Source: Penelope pileata (taxonomy: Eukaryota; Chordata; Aves; Galliformes; Cracidae). From it: a DNA stretch of 64,000 nucleotides. Shown here one piece after another: positions 1-11,322 of the stretch (its first letter is position 1; each line of letters begins with the position of its first letter). The notes beneath the pieces are model-generated. The model did not search any database. It was not told the origin of the DNA and was given only the letters and a program-made list of their open reading frames with translations. Both the position numbers and the translations under genes were made by a program. Location: contig WBMW01005527.1 in the NCBI GenBank assembly GCA_013396635.1, forward strand, positions 622,401 through 686,400, in the 5' to 3' direction.

Positions 1-793
1 ACTTAGCACTCATGCCTATAGGAACTAAAAAGTTTCAATGGTTCCTAGAACTGTTGGTAAGCTTCAAGTCTCTGGTAATTCAGAACCAAAGGAACGTTTT
101 TTTTTTTCTCAATAAATGAATACTTGTAAAGATGCTCAGAAGGAGAATTTCCAAGCTGTATTTAAAGTGAGGGAAAAAATAGTTGTTGAGCGAACAAACG
201 ACTGTTTCTGGAGCAGCTGCAAATCAGTGTCTTGGCTTTTGTATTTTATTTGTTTTTTAGGGTCTTTTTTGGTGACTGTAGCAATAATATCTGCATTGCT
301 TTTAGTCAATTTGTCCTACTCTTGGATTCTGCCTCAAAAAGATATTTAGTATTTAGTACCAAGATACCAGTATGATGTATTCCAGTGTTAACTGTCATAC
401 TCTTCGTACTTGTTTACTGTTCGTTTCATTTCTCAATTCACTCTCTTGACATCTAATATTATTCCTATTTTTTTTTTTCCATCTTCTCTCTAACCCAAAC
501 AGATTTTCTATTTTCTCTTTTACTGTTAATGGAAGTTCGTTAACACTGAGCAAATCAATGACAAAAATGAAAATACAGCTGTATAAACTTGGTGCTTCTA
601 AAATGAGTTGTAATTAAGCAGTGTTCAAAATCATATTCTGAGGACATATTAATTGCTTTTTGGTTCTTATTTGTACGTGCTGAATATCACCTACAGATTT
701 CTCAACGCTTCCAAAACATCCTTCAGGTCATGGTACAGCATTAATACCTATTCGTAACGCTGTTAGTGCTCTTTAAATACTTTGTCTTTTTAG
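1..793 (+). other. MAT2B: MAT2B intron (3' part)
   Basis: This is AT-rich intronic sequence upstream of the first MAT2B exon in the window. It ends in a pyrimidine-rich tract and an AG at 792-793. The open frame at 116-349 has no family resemblance, crosses low-complexity T runs and lacks splice signals that would make it an exon. I found no earlier MAT2B exon here, so exons coding for the N-terminal NADP-binding half must lie before position 1. Confidence 0.75.
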
Positions 794-987
794 GTGCTGC
801 AGTACTTAGGATTCCTGTCCTGTATGGAGAGGTAGAAAGACTGGAGGAAAGTGCTGTGACTGTTATGTTTGATAAAGTGCAGTTCAGTAATAAATCTGCC
901 AACATGGACCATTGGCAACAAAGATTTCCTACTAATGTGAAGGATGTAGCAGCTGTTTGCAGGCAACTAGCAGAAAAAAGAATGCTG
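794..987 (+). CDS. MAT2B: MAT2B internal coding exon (third from last)
   Basis: MAT2B is the regulatory beta subunit of methionine adenosyltransferase 2. It binds the catalytic MAT2A subunits and modulates S-adenosylmethionine synthesis. The exon opens after AG at 792-793 in phase 1: its first two bases complete a Gly codon. It then encodes 64 residues, beginning AAVLRIPVLYGEVERLEESA and including FDKVQFSNKSANMDHWQQRF and VCRQLAEKRML. This matches vertebrate MAT2B closely. The protein is an extended short-chain dehydrogenase/reductase relative (RmlD-like fold), and this exon covers the part after the Rossmann core. The exon ends at CTG before a GTAAGA donor at 988. Reading on past the donor gives a spurious open frame to 1041. 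Confidence 0.97.
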
Positions 988-2009
988 GTAAGAATTTCAA
1001 GAAACAAACCTCTGGGTAAAAACAGTTCAAGTTGTTACTGAACAACTGAGAACTTCCTCTAAGCTGCTCTATTTGTATTTCTGGAGCTGTGGTGGGGAGG
1101 AAAGAGCTGTCTGTGACGCTACAGTGTCTTCTTTACATGAACGTTTGTGGGTGTTCTGATGTTTGAAACGAGTGGGTGAAGTGACAGGGCAAATCCTTCT
1201 GAACATTGTCACGTTTCTCCTAGTGTACAGGTGAGAAGCACAAATGCCTAACTTACTGTAATCTACCTTCCACAAATTGTCATTTTAGACTGAAAAGATG
1301 ATAGCAGCTGAAAATCATTTCAAAAATGCCATTGATTATTGTACTTACCAACATTGAAGTGACAAAAGATAAGCCACTGAATTTAAATACTTTATTGCAT
1401 TTATTTAGCAAAGCATTTCGAGGTTGCCACCTTTGCAAAAAATAAATTAATAAAAAAAAACAAACACATTTTTAACAGATACAGCTTTTAAAAAGAATGG
1501 GCCACACACTGTGGGCATAGTGCTGTCCATCTCTTTGACAGGACTTGTACAGGGCTTTTAGTTTAACATTGAGAACGTGTGTGGTGTCTTCTGTGTTGTG
1601 TTTTTTTTTTGTTTTTGTTTTAATTTTTTTGAAAAAGTGAATAATACAGAACAGCTGAGTTCTTTTTTGAGTTCTGTCTCCCCAGTTATGTAATCCTGAT
1701 TGGTTGATTTGGCTCCCATATTAATTTTACGGAATATATAAGCTGTTTTGAAAAGTCTGGTCTGATGTATGTAACACCAGTATTTGGTCTCACTCCCTGG
1801 TCGGGTGCTTCTCTGAGGGTAACTCTTCCCCAGAATGGCACTGAGGTGCTGTAACGTGCTTCTCAGGATGGGATCTTGCTGGAAGCTTACTCTGCACAAT
1901 GTCTGCACAGGAATTAGTCTGAAGGCTAGCTCCATTCTTTTTTTTTTTNNNNNNNNNNNNNNNNNNNNNNNNTTTTTTTTTTTCATTTGTGCTTCTTGTT
2001 TCCTCCTAG
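988..2009 (+). other. MAT2B: MAT2B intron with a poly(T) assembly gap
   Basis: The donor is GTAAGA at 988 and the acceptor is a pyrimidine tract ending TCCTCCTAG at 2009. The intron holds A/T-rich sequence and a gap of 24 N at 1949-1972. The gap is flanked on both sides by T runs, so its true length is unknown. No other feature is visible. Minus-strand open frames here run through the gap and are not genes. Confidence 0.85.
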
Positions 2010-2123
2010 GATCCCTCAGTGAAAGGAACATTTCACTGGTCCGGCAATGAGCAGATGACTAAGTACGAAATGGCATGTGCAATTGCGGATGCTTTCAACC
2101 TTCCCAGCAGCCACTTGAGACCA
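2010..2123 (+). CDS. MAT2B: MAT2B penultimate coding exon
   Basis: This exon has 114 bases, or 38 whole codons (phase 0 at both ends), starting DPSVKGTFHWSGNEQMTKYE and ending PSSHLRP. It encodes part of the C-terminal substrate-binding-like lobe of the MAT2 beta subunit. The segment KGTFHWSGNEQMTKYEMACA is a hallmark of vertebrate MAT2B. The acceptor AG is at 2008-2009 and the donor GTAAGTG starts at 2124, close to the consensus. The frame joins cleanly to the flanking exons with no frameshift. The exon is not seen as a separate open frame because it is short and starts without Met. Confidence 0.97.
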
Positions 2124-3043
2124 GTAAGTGATACATCACTGAACCTGTAGAAGGATGGAGGTGCTTTATCTTTTCACACAGTGGGTCTCAGTCTCACATT
2201 GATTCTACAAGTAAACTTACTAAGGACAGTCTGTACGGGTACAATTAGCACAGCAGCTGTATTGCTGAGGATGCTACTTTGACCTGATGGATTATGGAAA
2301 TTACCCAGTCAGTAGCCAGTTTCTCTGTCTGTGGTTGAATGGTATTTCTGCAAAATAGTTCCCCTTTGTAATGAGTAAATAAGCATTTTATGTTGTATTT
2401 CTGTTTAAAAAAAAAAAAGGGGAAAAAAAAGGATTTACAGAGCATTATCTTGAAGGTAGGAATCTGAAAGAACTTCTTAATGTCCAGTTTTATTTCTGAA
2501 TCCAGGCGCTTAAAAACTTCAACTCATTTTTGCTTTGCTTTAAAAATAACTCTGCAGTTGTGTTGACACTCAAAAAATAAGGCTAATCTGAAAGATGTAC
2601 TGATAATGTTAAGGTTTAACGTAAAGGTTTCATTTAGATAAGAAGTAAATCCCAAGATATTTGTGAACTAGTAGCAGCTGGAACTGAAATGTGGCTTAGA
2701 AAAGATTCTCTCCATCTTCCACCTTTACTGTAGTCACAGGGCAAAAATAGGAATAAAATATAGAACGGTACAGGTGGTAAGCAGTAATTGAGTGAGAAAC
2801 ATCACAACTCCAGACACCTGACATCACTCTGCCCAGTATCTCCTATGTTGAAAGAAAGTTAACCATTTAAAGAAAAAAAAAACCTAAAAACCCACAGTAT
2901 AGTTGAAGAGAGGAGGGGAATTTACCTGTTTAAAAAGCTATGAATTAAACTTCTAAATGAACAGATAGAGAAATAAATATTATTCCTTTTTTTGTCATCT
3001 CTAACTGTCTGGTGGTGTGTTCTTTTTGCTCTAATTGTTTTAG
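2124..3043 (+). other. MAT2B: MAT2B last intron
   Basis: The donor is GTAAGTG at 2124 and the acceptor is TTGTTTTAG ending at 3043. The sequence is AT-rich with short A runs near 2407 and 2873. I see no gene or recognisable repeat inside it. Confidence 0.85.
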
Positions 3044-3214
3044 ATCACTGATTGTCCGGTCGTGGGCGCTCTTCGTCCAAGGAACGCTCAGCTAGACTGC
3101 TCCAAGTTGGAGATGCTGGGGATCGGTCAGAGAACGCCATTTCGAGCTGGAATCAAAGAATCACTTTGGCCTTTCCTCATTGACAAGAGATGGAGGCAGA
3201 CTGTCTTCCATTAG
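3044..3214 (+). CDS. MAT2B: MAT2B terminal coding exon with stop codon
   Basis: This exon has 56 codons plus TAG (3212-3214). It begins ITDCPVVGALRPRNAQLDCS and ends WPFLIDKRWRQTVFH, which is the conserved C terminus of vertebrate MAT2B. In the human MAT2 complex the C-terminal tail of the beta subunit inserts into a groove of the MAT2A dimer, so conservation here fits a working subunit. With the two exons upstream, the window encodes about the last 159 residues of a protein usually near 334 residues long. The frame is intact and there is no sign of pseudogene decay. The start codon and the NADP-binding motif lie upstream of the window. Confidence 0.97.
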   Translation: MTDCPVVGALRPRNAQLDCSKLEMLGIGQRTPFRAGIKESLWPFLIDKRWRQTVFH

Positions 3215-3578
3215 TTTGTAACTTTTTTAGTAAAAGTATGGTATATGGCACTTTTTTAAAAGAAAAGAAAATAGTTTTGTATGAGTGTTCTTAAATTGTG
3301 ACAAATATTTGAGTTTTCATTTAATCAGGTAAATGTCTGGTCTTGCACTAGTGAAACTGTTAACCTGAAAAAGTTCAGTGGTGAATACTGAGCCTGTGTG
3401 ACATCACGGATCTTTCCTTCCATTCGTACCAGTCTAACTTAATGTCTGTTCTCGCAGATTGTGGTTCTTAGGAAGGTCATGCTAAGAATCGCTCAGATAA
3501 TTTGTAGACTTCTTTTTGGCTGAAATATGCTGTTGATGCTTCAGGTCTGTGCCGTTGTTGTGTATACCATTTCACTTC

Positions 3579-3584
3579 ATTAAA
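3579..3584 (+). terminator. MAT2B: Possible proximal poly(A) signal of MAT2B (ATTAAA)
   Basis: ATTAAA is the commonest variant poly(A) signal. It lies 365 bases after the stop codon. The sequence after it is T-rich (3620-3720), as expected of a downstream element. Use would give a short-UTR isoform. Confidence 0.4.
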
Positions 3585-4593
3585 AGACATGATCAGTTTC
3601 TTCATCACCAAAAATCGGAGTTATTTGTTTCTAATTTCTGAAGGTGTTGTTGCTACAAAGTTAAACAGAAACAGGAATTGTTGTGTGTTTGTTTTGCTTG
3701 AGCTTGGATCAAAATGTTTTTTAAAAAGAAGTGAGACTTTATTTTTGCAATTACCAAGTGTACTTTTTATGCTTGAAATATTTTCAGAGTGTTCTGTAAT
3801 TTGAATGCCTGCAGCTTCATATTTGTATAGCAGATTGTATGCACTTGTTTTAGTGATGACTTAAAGCCAGAAGAAAGTGGGAGAAAAAATAGTTTTGACC
3901 TTTGTTTTGGGGCGGGCGTTGGAGGATACTTTTTTTGAGAGGGGGGTTGTTTGTTTTTTGCATGAAAGCAAAAAATATCTTCATCTTTCTCTCTTTTTTT
4001 GCATAGTGTTTGGGATTGGTGAAATTTTTTGGAGGAAGGTGTTGCTAGTAAATGCGTGTGAGAGAAGAGAGGAGGGGTATTTCAAGACTTTTTAGCACTC
4101 CAGCTTCTTTTGCACAGACTCTCTGATCTTGCACTGATGCAGCTTGTTCTGGAACAGCCAAGTGCGTATGTTGAATGTTTGCACTGTAATAATGTAGCCA
4201 CAGTAGTCTCATGTAACCAAATCTTGAATCTGCTTATGTTTAGTCCTTGAAGCTGGACTCAGCCCTTGACAGTGGAAGAAGATCCTGGCTTGTGAAGGTT
4301 AGCTGCTAGTAAAACTAGGAGAAGCTGCATTTTGATGATCATTTATTTTTCTGAGATTGAAATGAAGAGGGAGTGGAGAGAGAAATGGTTCAGCTTTAAA
4401 AAACCAAAACAAAAAAAAAGGGTGTTAAGGGTGGGACAAAAATAGACCAACTTCAGATCTTATAAAGGTTGGCTTTACGTTCTTTACGTTCAGTTCTTTA
4501 ATTTTCAACTGGCATATGCTAAGAGTTCATTATCCTGGTTTGTTTTTAGTCTGAAGTCCTGATATACACCTGGTACTCTGTTTCCAAAATGAC

Positions 4594-4599
4594 AATAAA
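4594..4599 (+). terminator. MAT2B: Distal poly(A) signal of MAT2B (AATAAA)
   Basis: This is a canonical AATAAA. It is followed within about 30 bases by a GT/T-rich element (GTGGTTGATTCTTTATTTTC from about 4623). It is the first canonical signal after the stop codon and best marks the end of the gene. Confidence 0.75.
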
Positions 4600-4618
4600 T
4601 ATGTACTGCCAGCATGAA

Positions 4619-7600
4619 AAACAGTGGTTGATTCTTTATTTTCTCTCAAGATTTGTTTATTCCAAGCCATAAATATTTTTAGTGCTAATTCCTGCCAGCT
4701 TAGTGATTGTGAAAGTATGGCAGCATGGTCAGCCCTGCTTGAGTCCTCACTGTAGGCTTATTTTGATGTTTGTATTCATTGTTCTCTGCCAGCTAAGGGA
4801 ATAAAGAAGTCAGTGGTATTAAAGTTTCATTTTTTTTATGCAGACGACAAAGGTGCCCTTCACTCTGTATCTCCCAGGCCTTCTAAACACAAAGGATAGA
4901 TTTTTGTGAATGAAACTAAGTTTCTTACATCAAAAGTTTCTGTAGTTTCTGTCTAACGATTAGCTAAAGACCATGAAGATTTATGCCTAAAACAAAAGGC
5001 AGCTATTTATTTTATAAAATGCTAACTTCAGCATTCGTTGTTTCAATTCTTTGTCTCCGTTGTTCTTCTAGGTAAATATTAGAATTGAAAAAATACAACC
5101 TATCTACGCCATTTTAGCCATGTACCTTGTTGACTTGCTATAGTGATCCTTCTCCCTTTTAAAGCTATTTTTATTAGCTATTTTTGTTTTTATCATTTCA
5201 TAGCAGTGATCTCTGTTAATTTCTGAGCACAGAGAGGAGGTTCGTGCTGTTCTTCAGAGAATGACAGCTCTGATCTTAAACCCAGCCCTTCCTGGTTTGA
5301 AGCACTGCACGAAACATCATCACTGTAAACTTTCAGAGTTGTCATTCTCTTGACTCTATTTTGCTGTTAAAGTTCATTGTAAGTAACTACAAGTATGGAT
5401 TGGTTCCCAAACTGGCAAGCTTCTCTGCTTAGAACTGTTAAACTGAAAAGCCCTCAGGGAGAAGTACAGCTTTCTGATGAGGTGAGTGGAGTGCGAGCCA
5501 TGCAGCAGCATCTACCACCAATTTCCCAGAAAGCTGGGCTCCTCCAAGCTCAATGGAAACCTGACGTTTCTGAGGAGTGTGTCATTTGAGAAAATGCCTT
5601 GGCTGTTTTGGGAAGCACTAAGGTATAAAAAGGTTTGCTTTCCTGGAGAAGCTCTGTAGAGGAAGTCTTAGTGATCAAATCTCCAATGGCTTTTGCACAC
5701 AGCTGGATTTCCGTGCCCAACAGGTTTTTTCAAAAAGAAGGTTTAAATAACTTCCTGGCATTCCAATTTTCCAACTCATTGATAGACTGAGGATTTTGCA
5801 AACAAATTACAAAAAAAGTAAATATATGAAGTGAACTTGTTGCATTCTGGAGTTCTAGCTTCTATTAAATCCTAAATTTAATACATTTTCTGATAAATGC
5901 AGAAAGAAAAATAGAAATGACGCTACAGCTCTACATGGGTACTCTGTGTTCCTTTGGGATCCATAGTTTGAAGTGTAAGTGAATTGGGAAAATCATGATT
6001 TATGAAATCCTTTTGATTATTAGGAGCCAGGTTTTTGAGGATATAAGTGGAAATCTCACAGAATCAGCTCCAAACAATCTTTTCTCTCATTTTTTACTGT
6101 ATTTCATATAGATTTCAAATGAAAGTGGGTCCTTGGAAGTTGGTGACACTTCTCATCAAAGAAAAAGGTAAGATATAAAATGTCAGACTTGCATTTTTGT
6201 GATCCTCTGTCTCCTGTCTGGAAGAGGATCTGGCCCAGTGATCAGTGCACTGTCAGCTCCATATGAGATCACTGTAGCTGAAGGGAGGCAGAAGCAATCT
6301 GCTCCCAGTACTGCATTGCTGTGTGAAGGAGACACCAAATTTCTGCCTGGGCTGCTGCAGTTGTTCTGTAGCCCCCTCAAAACAAATACACTCATCTGTA
6401 AGGCTACACCTGGGTTAGGATGTAACCAAGTCCATGCCTTACCTTCTCCATACCCCTTACCTGCCTTAAAGAAGATGCTTTTAAAAGGCTGTTACAAAAC
6501 ACATGGACTGCAACTGAAGCTGAACGGTTGGGAATTTTAATGTGTGTATTTTACAGCGAGGAATCCCACTCAGAGAACATCTCACACTGTGAAGTACAGC
6601 GAGCACACTCCTTCATAAAGTCCTGTCATCTTGCTGTTCAGGTTTTCTTTGCTCTAGTATTTCTGTAATGTGTTTGTTCGGTTCTTAATGCAGAATCACA
6701 GAAAACTTCATGAAAAATAATTCCTAAGAATGAAGCTGTTCTGTGTGTTCAAGCCCTTAAAGGGCTGAAAATATTCGCTCAACCCTGCCTGACATAACCC
6801 GGCTGCACTGATATCACATACACACAAGCATTTATCTGAACTCATTGCATTCGAGTCTTCTGTCCCTTCAGGTTCCACCCCCTTGCAGGAGCTCTGTGGC
6901 AACTCCTTCCTACATGGCAGCCGTCAGAGCAGGTGAGGAGCAGGACAAGCAGTTGGTGGGGTGCGAGGGCAGGACTGGATGCTCCCATCTGTGCAGCTGC
7001 ACCCCGGGGCCTGGAGGGCTGGTGGCAGAGCAAAGCAGCAGCTGCAGGGCCACAGGGACTGAGGCGTTCTCTGGGTACGTTGAGGGTGGGTACACTGAGG
7101 CTTGGCAGGAACCAAAACCTCAAAACTCTTTCATTTTGCTTTGCAATTTTTCTGTCCTTGATTACCGGCTGCAATAGCAGCCAAAATGGACATTCCAAAT
7201 TTAAATCTAATTCACTTCCCAAATGAAAAGAGAAAACACATTAGTGGAGTGAACTGTAACAGACCTGTGTACACCTGTCAGACACAATTTCAAGTGAAAC
7301 GCGGTCAGTTCTGACCTACATTTAGTTGAGGCTGACTTGCACTGACTCACCAGTGACTTAAATTATCTGAGTTTTTAATCATTCTTTTGCCACAAGCTCT
7401 GTAATTATACCATGTCTGGATTTTATCTTCTTTTTAGAAGTGGCACAGCTTTATTTAAGCTGTGTTTTGGCTTAATCTATTAGCTTTGCAATCAGACATT
7501 CTCACATATAAAAATGTTTGAGCGTCTTAGGGACTATGGTGTAACAGGAGCTTAGATGAACTGGGTAATAAGATGGAGACATACAGCTGCCTACGACATG

Positions 7601-8470
7601 CCCCGTTCTCGATGAGATGCTGGAGCTCAGAGATAAATGGAATGGTGAGCTGAGCCCTGTCCTGAGGGACCTTGGGCTCAGAGAACTTGTGGCTTGGCAA
7701 TGTTGGTTGTTTACTTTATAACTTGTATTTGCCTGAATTTGTATTTAATTAAAACCTTAGAGAAATGATACTTCTGTATGAACTGGCTTCTTTATAACCT
7801 GAGAAAAGGCTCTTGAGGAGGATTGCCTGTTTTGTGACACCAGCTTCCAAAATGAGGATGGCTGTGTAACGTTACAGGGCATTTGCAAGCATGAAAAATT
7901 GCCCTTAATATTTACATAAAAAGAAGTGTGTCAACAGCAGGGAATGGGAATTACATTAAGAAAACTATCACAGAAAAGATTTCTGCCTCTGCTCTGTTCC
8001 ACTGATTTCAGTAGGGTTCCTTACGTGCTTACCTTTTAAGCACAGGGATAAAAGCAGCGGTGCTGCAGAGTACCTCGATGATGGAGAATACAGATACGGA
8101 CCGTCTCCTCACATGCACCCTAAGTGTAGTGTGGCAGGGTTCTGTTGGGGTTGCTGTAATGCACATCAGTACCAGAACGGAGCAGTTAAGTTCCAAAGCT
8201 TTTCATTGCTGTCTGGAAACTGACGGTGATCACAGGAGGACTGATCTGGTCAGATCCTGAAAGTCACTGTTCCTACCCCAGCCCCAGTGACAATTCTGTA
8301 CTAGTAAGAATACGTTAGAGCGGGCTTGCATTGTGTGTTATGGGATTGTCGTGTTGGTAAAAGGCAAAGCAGGGGCTAAATGGCTTTTAGATTTTACTTG
8401 GAAAAAACTGTGAAAAGATAATTGCTCTCTCTGTTATTAGCAGTAGTGCAGAGAAAATGGAACAGTGTTT
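4619..8470. other. Intergenic sequence downstream of MAT2B
   Basis: No gene is recognised in this stretch. The open frames here are short, lack family resemblance and often overlap on opposite strands. A GC-richer patch at about 6840-7110 carries open frames on both strands (up to 126 codons on the minus strand). This is a usual by-product of high GC and not evidence of coding. No CR1 or tandem array was seen. Confidence 0.6.
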
Positions 8471-8474
8471 TCTA

Positions 8475-8539
8475 GGAAAAGGTCTGTATCCGGACCTCTT
8501 GTACCCAAGCATATGCTCTACCACTCGAGCTAAGGGAGC
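8475..8539 (-). pseudogene. tRNA-like pseudogene (Ala-type 5' half)
   Basis: Read on the minus strand from 8539, the sequence has a 7-base acceptor-like start (GCTCCCT), then TA and a D-arm that pairs perfectly (GCTC, loop GAGTGGTA, GAGC). The motif TAGCTCGAGTGGTAGAGC is an intact A-box (internal promoter) type sequence. It resembles tRNA-Ala and, less well, tRNA-Cys. The anticodon stem no longer pairs, the variable/T-arm region keeps only AGGTCC, and the 3' acceptor strand is lost. It is therefore a decayed tRNA gene or the head of an old tRNA-derived SINE. The amino-acid identity is uncertain. Confidence 0.5.
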
Positions 8540-8544
8540 GGGTA

Positions 8545-9390
8545 CATGTTAGCTGCTGTGATAACGGGCTCAGCCCTTCCAACTGGCACAGGACAGAAAA
8601 CACATCTTTGGACTCTATGTCCAGGGAAAGCTTCTATTGAACATCCAGGGCTGATGCATACAAAACTTTCACATAAATTTTTTTTAGTCCTCCTGCTATC
8701 CCCTTCCTCCCTCTGCTAGTGCTTCAGCACACACGTCTTTTCAGTCCACAGGAGGAATTTTAATTGCTTAGTTCCTGATCCATATTTTATATATTTAAGT
8801 TGCCCTCTGTGTTTGATGCCCACCTTGCTGTGCCCGTTGCCGTCGCCTGTGTGGGAAGCTTCCAAGACAGCCCTGTACTTCATACTGCAGCACTCCAGCT
8901 TCTGCTCCTGCCGGTTGGTTCAACCAGTGTACTTTCAGTTTTAACTCGACAAGTGAATGGCCTACTTTTCAGAACTACTGATCATCTTCTGCTAATGAGT
9001 GACTTGGCAATTCTGAGTTATCAGAATAAAGGAAAATCAGAAGCATAGTTTTAAGAAGTCCTGAATAACTGATAGGCAAATAAGGTACGAAAAAAACCTT
9101 AAAAGTCAAGGGAAAGAATCAGTAAAAAAGAAGCTTGGATTTGGATCCCACTCCTAGCCACTTAGTTCTCTTGAGTCAGGAGACAAGAAGAGGCAGCACA
9201 AATATCCTATTTTGGTTCAATTACGTCAGCAATAACCCTGAATAACTCATTTCTCAGGTAAACTCTACACCTAAGACAAAAACACTTGAAGGACCATGCC
9301 AACTGCATCATTTCTACTCTGAAGAAACCTGTGTCCTTCTTTGTAGCAGATGGAAGAAACAAATGGACACATCTAGATCTGGAGGAGGCC
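8545..9390. other. Intergenic sequence, no feature seen
   Basis: This is unique-looking sequence between the tRNA-like relic and the CR1 copy. An 82-codon open frame at 8800-9048 (+) has no recognisable domain and no neighbours that would support it. Confidence 0.5.
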
Positions 9391-9394
9391 ATGG

Positions 9395-9870
9395 AGGGCA
9401 TGCTCAACAAGTCTGCAGATGGCATCAAAGTGGGATGCTCGAGGGCAGGGCTGCCGTTCAGACGGACCTAAATAAGCTGGAGGAGTGGGCAACTGTGAGT
9501 ATATGAAATTCCACATGAACGCCAAGTGCTGCACCTGGGAGGGAGGAGCCCTCTTCAGTTGATCCTGGGAAGCAGCTGGGGTTCCTGGTGGACAATGAGC
9601 CACTGAAGAGCTGCTACATAAGAGGCAATGGACATGAACTGAAACATAAGCTGTTCAGGCTGGACACAGGAAAAGCTTTTCACACCATGAGGACAGTGAA
9701 TCTGGAAGAAGTTGCCCAGAGAGGCTGTGCAGTCCTTGGAGGTTTTCAAGACCAGACTGCATAAAGCCACCCAGCCTTATCTCCGAGCTGACCCTGCTGT
9801 GAGCAGGAGGCTAGATTAGAGGCCTCCTGCAGTCCCTTCCAACCTGAGTTACCCTATGATCCTATCACAG
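9395..9870 (+). mobile_element. CR1 LINE fragment, internally rearranged
   Basis: CR1 is the main avian non-LTR retroposon. Positions 9395-9600 resemble the C-terminal reverse-transcriptase region of the CR1 ORF (a decayed 'LNK.ADG..' motif, then a leucine/tryptophan-rich segment and a KVLHLG-like stretch), broken by stops. Positions 9650-9870 resemble the CR1 3' end: the GAAGTTGCCCAGAGAGGCTG motif, then CCTTCCAACCTGAG and a short terminal tail of imperfect ATCCTAT-type units at about 9840-9868. The part normally between these two segments is missing, so this copy is 5' truncated and internally deleted. It is not active. Confidence 0.8.
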
Positions 9871-10684
9871 AAAAAGGTTAAAGGAGCCATGAAAATGCAG
9901 AAATACGTGAAACTTATTTATAAGCAGCAAAGAGCAGGGGGGGGACCACAGTAAGGGAGAAGATGCACGATGCTGATGCTGCAGGTAGTCTAAATGAATG
10001 TCTTTGGCCCATTATTCATGAGACAGACAAAGTCAAATTCTGGAAAGTGGATGAAGTGAGATGTTAAAAGTTTTTATGATTTTGCTGCAATTAGAAGTAT
10101 TAAAATCTAGCAAGGCACAAGGTCAAGATGAATTATACATTTCAGTGTTCCCGCAGGAGTGGGAAGACGAATACTTTGAGTAGCACATCCCTTGGAACAG
10201 AAGTGCTTCACAGCATGGGTGTAGCTCTGAAGAACTGAAAACAAACAAACATGCCTGTGGATACAAAGGGACTTTAGTTTGCCCAAATTCCACTTCCACA
10301 GGAGGACAGCAGGAAAAGAGTTTGTGAAAAGGAGAGAGGCCGGATGAAAACCAAAAAAAAAAAAAAAATGTTCTGTGTGATATTCTACGTGTTTCCTCAA
10401 AATAACTGAAACGTTGTAAATCAATGGTGTTGCAATAGTTTTACCATTCCTTGCAATAACAGACAATACAGGCACACACAGTCAAGTGAGTGAAAGCAGC
10501 AGGTACTCTTTATCCTCTCCCTAGCACCTATTGACGGGGCTCTATGAAGAGCTGCTTGGTTCACACAGGTGCAGCTGCAGCTTCAGATTTCCTCCCTGAG
10601 GACACAGCACCGTACTTCCTGCACTATGGGAGTCTGTACTTTCATTGATTACCTGAAGAAAAATAAACAAGAGCCAAGTCTCTG
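9871..10684. other. Intergenic sequence with a short poly(A) run
   Basis: The sequence is mostly unique. An A run of 16 lies at 10353-10368 with no retroposon body recognisable beside it. The 122-codon minus-strand frame at 10107-10475 runs through the complement of that A run as a string of Phe, so it is not a credible gene. Confidence 0.5.
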
Positions 10685-10846
10685 CATAGCTGTTTCAAGT
10701 CTTTATTGGGTAGTTAGCCCCAATATAAATGCAAGTGTGTACTCTGATAGCAGTGGTACACAAACTCAACAGATACTAAGGAGAAAAAAATGCTTAAGGA
10801 GACACAGTGGAAGTACAAGATAACCAGTGTCTACAAAGTCCTCTAT
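10685..10846 (-). other. Candidate 3' terminal exon, minus-strand transcript
   Basis: On the minus strand a pyrimidine-rich acceptor (TAACTTGTTTTCAG) ends just before 10846. A canonical AATAAA (complement at 10702-10707) follows 140 bases later. A short open frame after the acceptor begins IEDFVDTGYLVLPLCLLKHF and soon stops; it matches nothing I recognise. It could be the end of a noncoding transcript running leftward from the promoter at 13.6 kb, towards MAT2B. This is inferred from signals only. Confidence 0.25.
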
Positions 10847-11272
10847 CTGAAAACAAGTTAAATAACATTAGCATAGGTGAAGATACGCTTAACTCTTTAT
10901 CCAAAATGTCAACACTTGTAATATTAATCCCATCTTTCCATGCAAACAAGATGTAAATAACAATACTGTAAGAGAATAACCCGACCCTGAAGAGATACTT
11001 CATCATACTGAGATGTAAGCAACGTTCAGCACGTTGTACAGTTTTCTTTTACAAAGGCATTTCATGGCAGTTTGGGAGCCAGGCACCAAGCAGAAGAGGT
11101 TTACCTGTCACGTACTGTCAGTCTCTTACCGCCCTGTAACAGGCAGTGCTTGTTTCATTTACTCAAATCCCACGTATTTCCTAACTTGCACTGTTAATTT
11201 CAACACTCTTTTCAAAGGCATGAAAGGAATATTATGTATCCAGTCAACTAGAGCTGGATAGATAATACTTAC

Positions 11273-11322
11273 CTGAACCTTTACTTACACTTTTGATATC
11301 TCCGATCTTATTTATTTATTCA
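11273..11322 (-). other. Candidate short internal exon, minus strand
   Basis: A 50-base segment on the minus strand lies between an acceptor (CCACTTAATTGCAG) and a near-perfect donor (TTCAG then GTAAGT). All frames contain stops, so if it is real it is noncoding. It lies between the 13.6 kb promoter and the AATAAA at 10702-10707, and could belong to the same leftward transcript. Confidence 0.2.

Larger units (their letters stand above)
3215..4618 (+). other. MAT2B: MAT2B 3' untranslated region
   Basis: The 3' UTR runs from the TAG stop to the probable cleavage site just after the poly(A) signal at 4594-4599. It is T-rich and has no open frame with family resemblance; the short frames at 3589-3804 and 3877-4095 are incidental. 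A variant signal ATTAAA at 3579-3584 could give a shorter UTR of about 0.4 kb. The cleavage position is inferred from the signal and not from transcript data. Confidence 0.75.

Noticed and set aside
116..349. 77-codon frame before the first MAT2B exon, considered as an upstream exon
   Set aside because: It does not match MAT2B, has no suitable splice sites and lies in intronic AT-rich sequence.
1558..2031. 157-codon minus-strand frame in the MAT2B intron
   Set aside because: It reads through the assembly gap and the complement of poly(T) as a Lys string, so it is an artefact.
6842..7222. 126-codon minus frame and 110-codon plus frame over one GC-rich patch
   Set aside because: Mutually overlapping frames with Cys/Pro/Ser-rich text are a composition effect. 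No domain was recognised.
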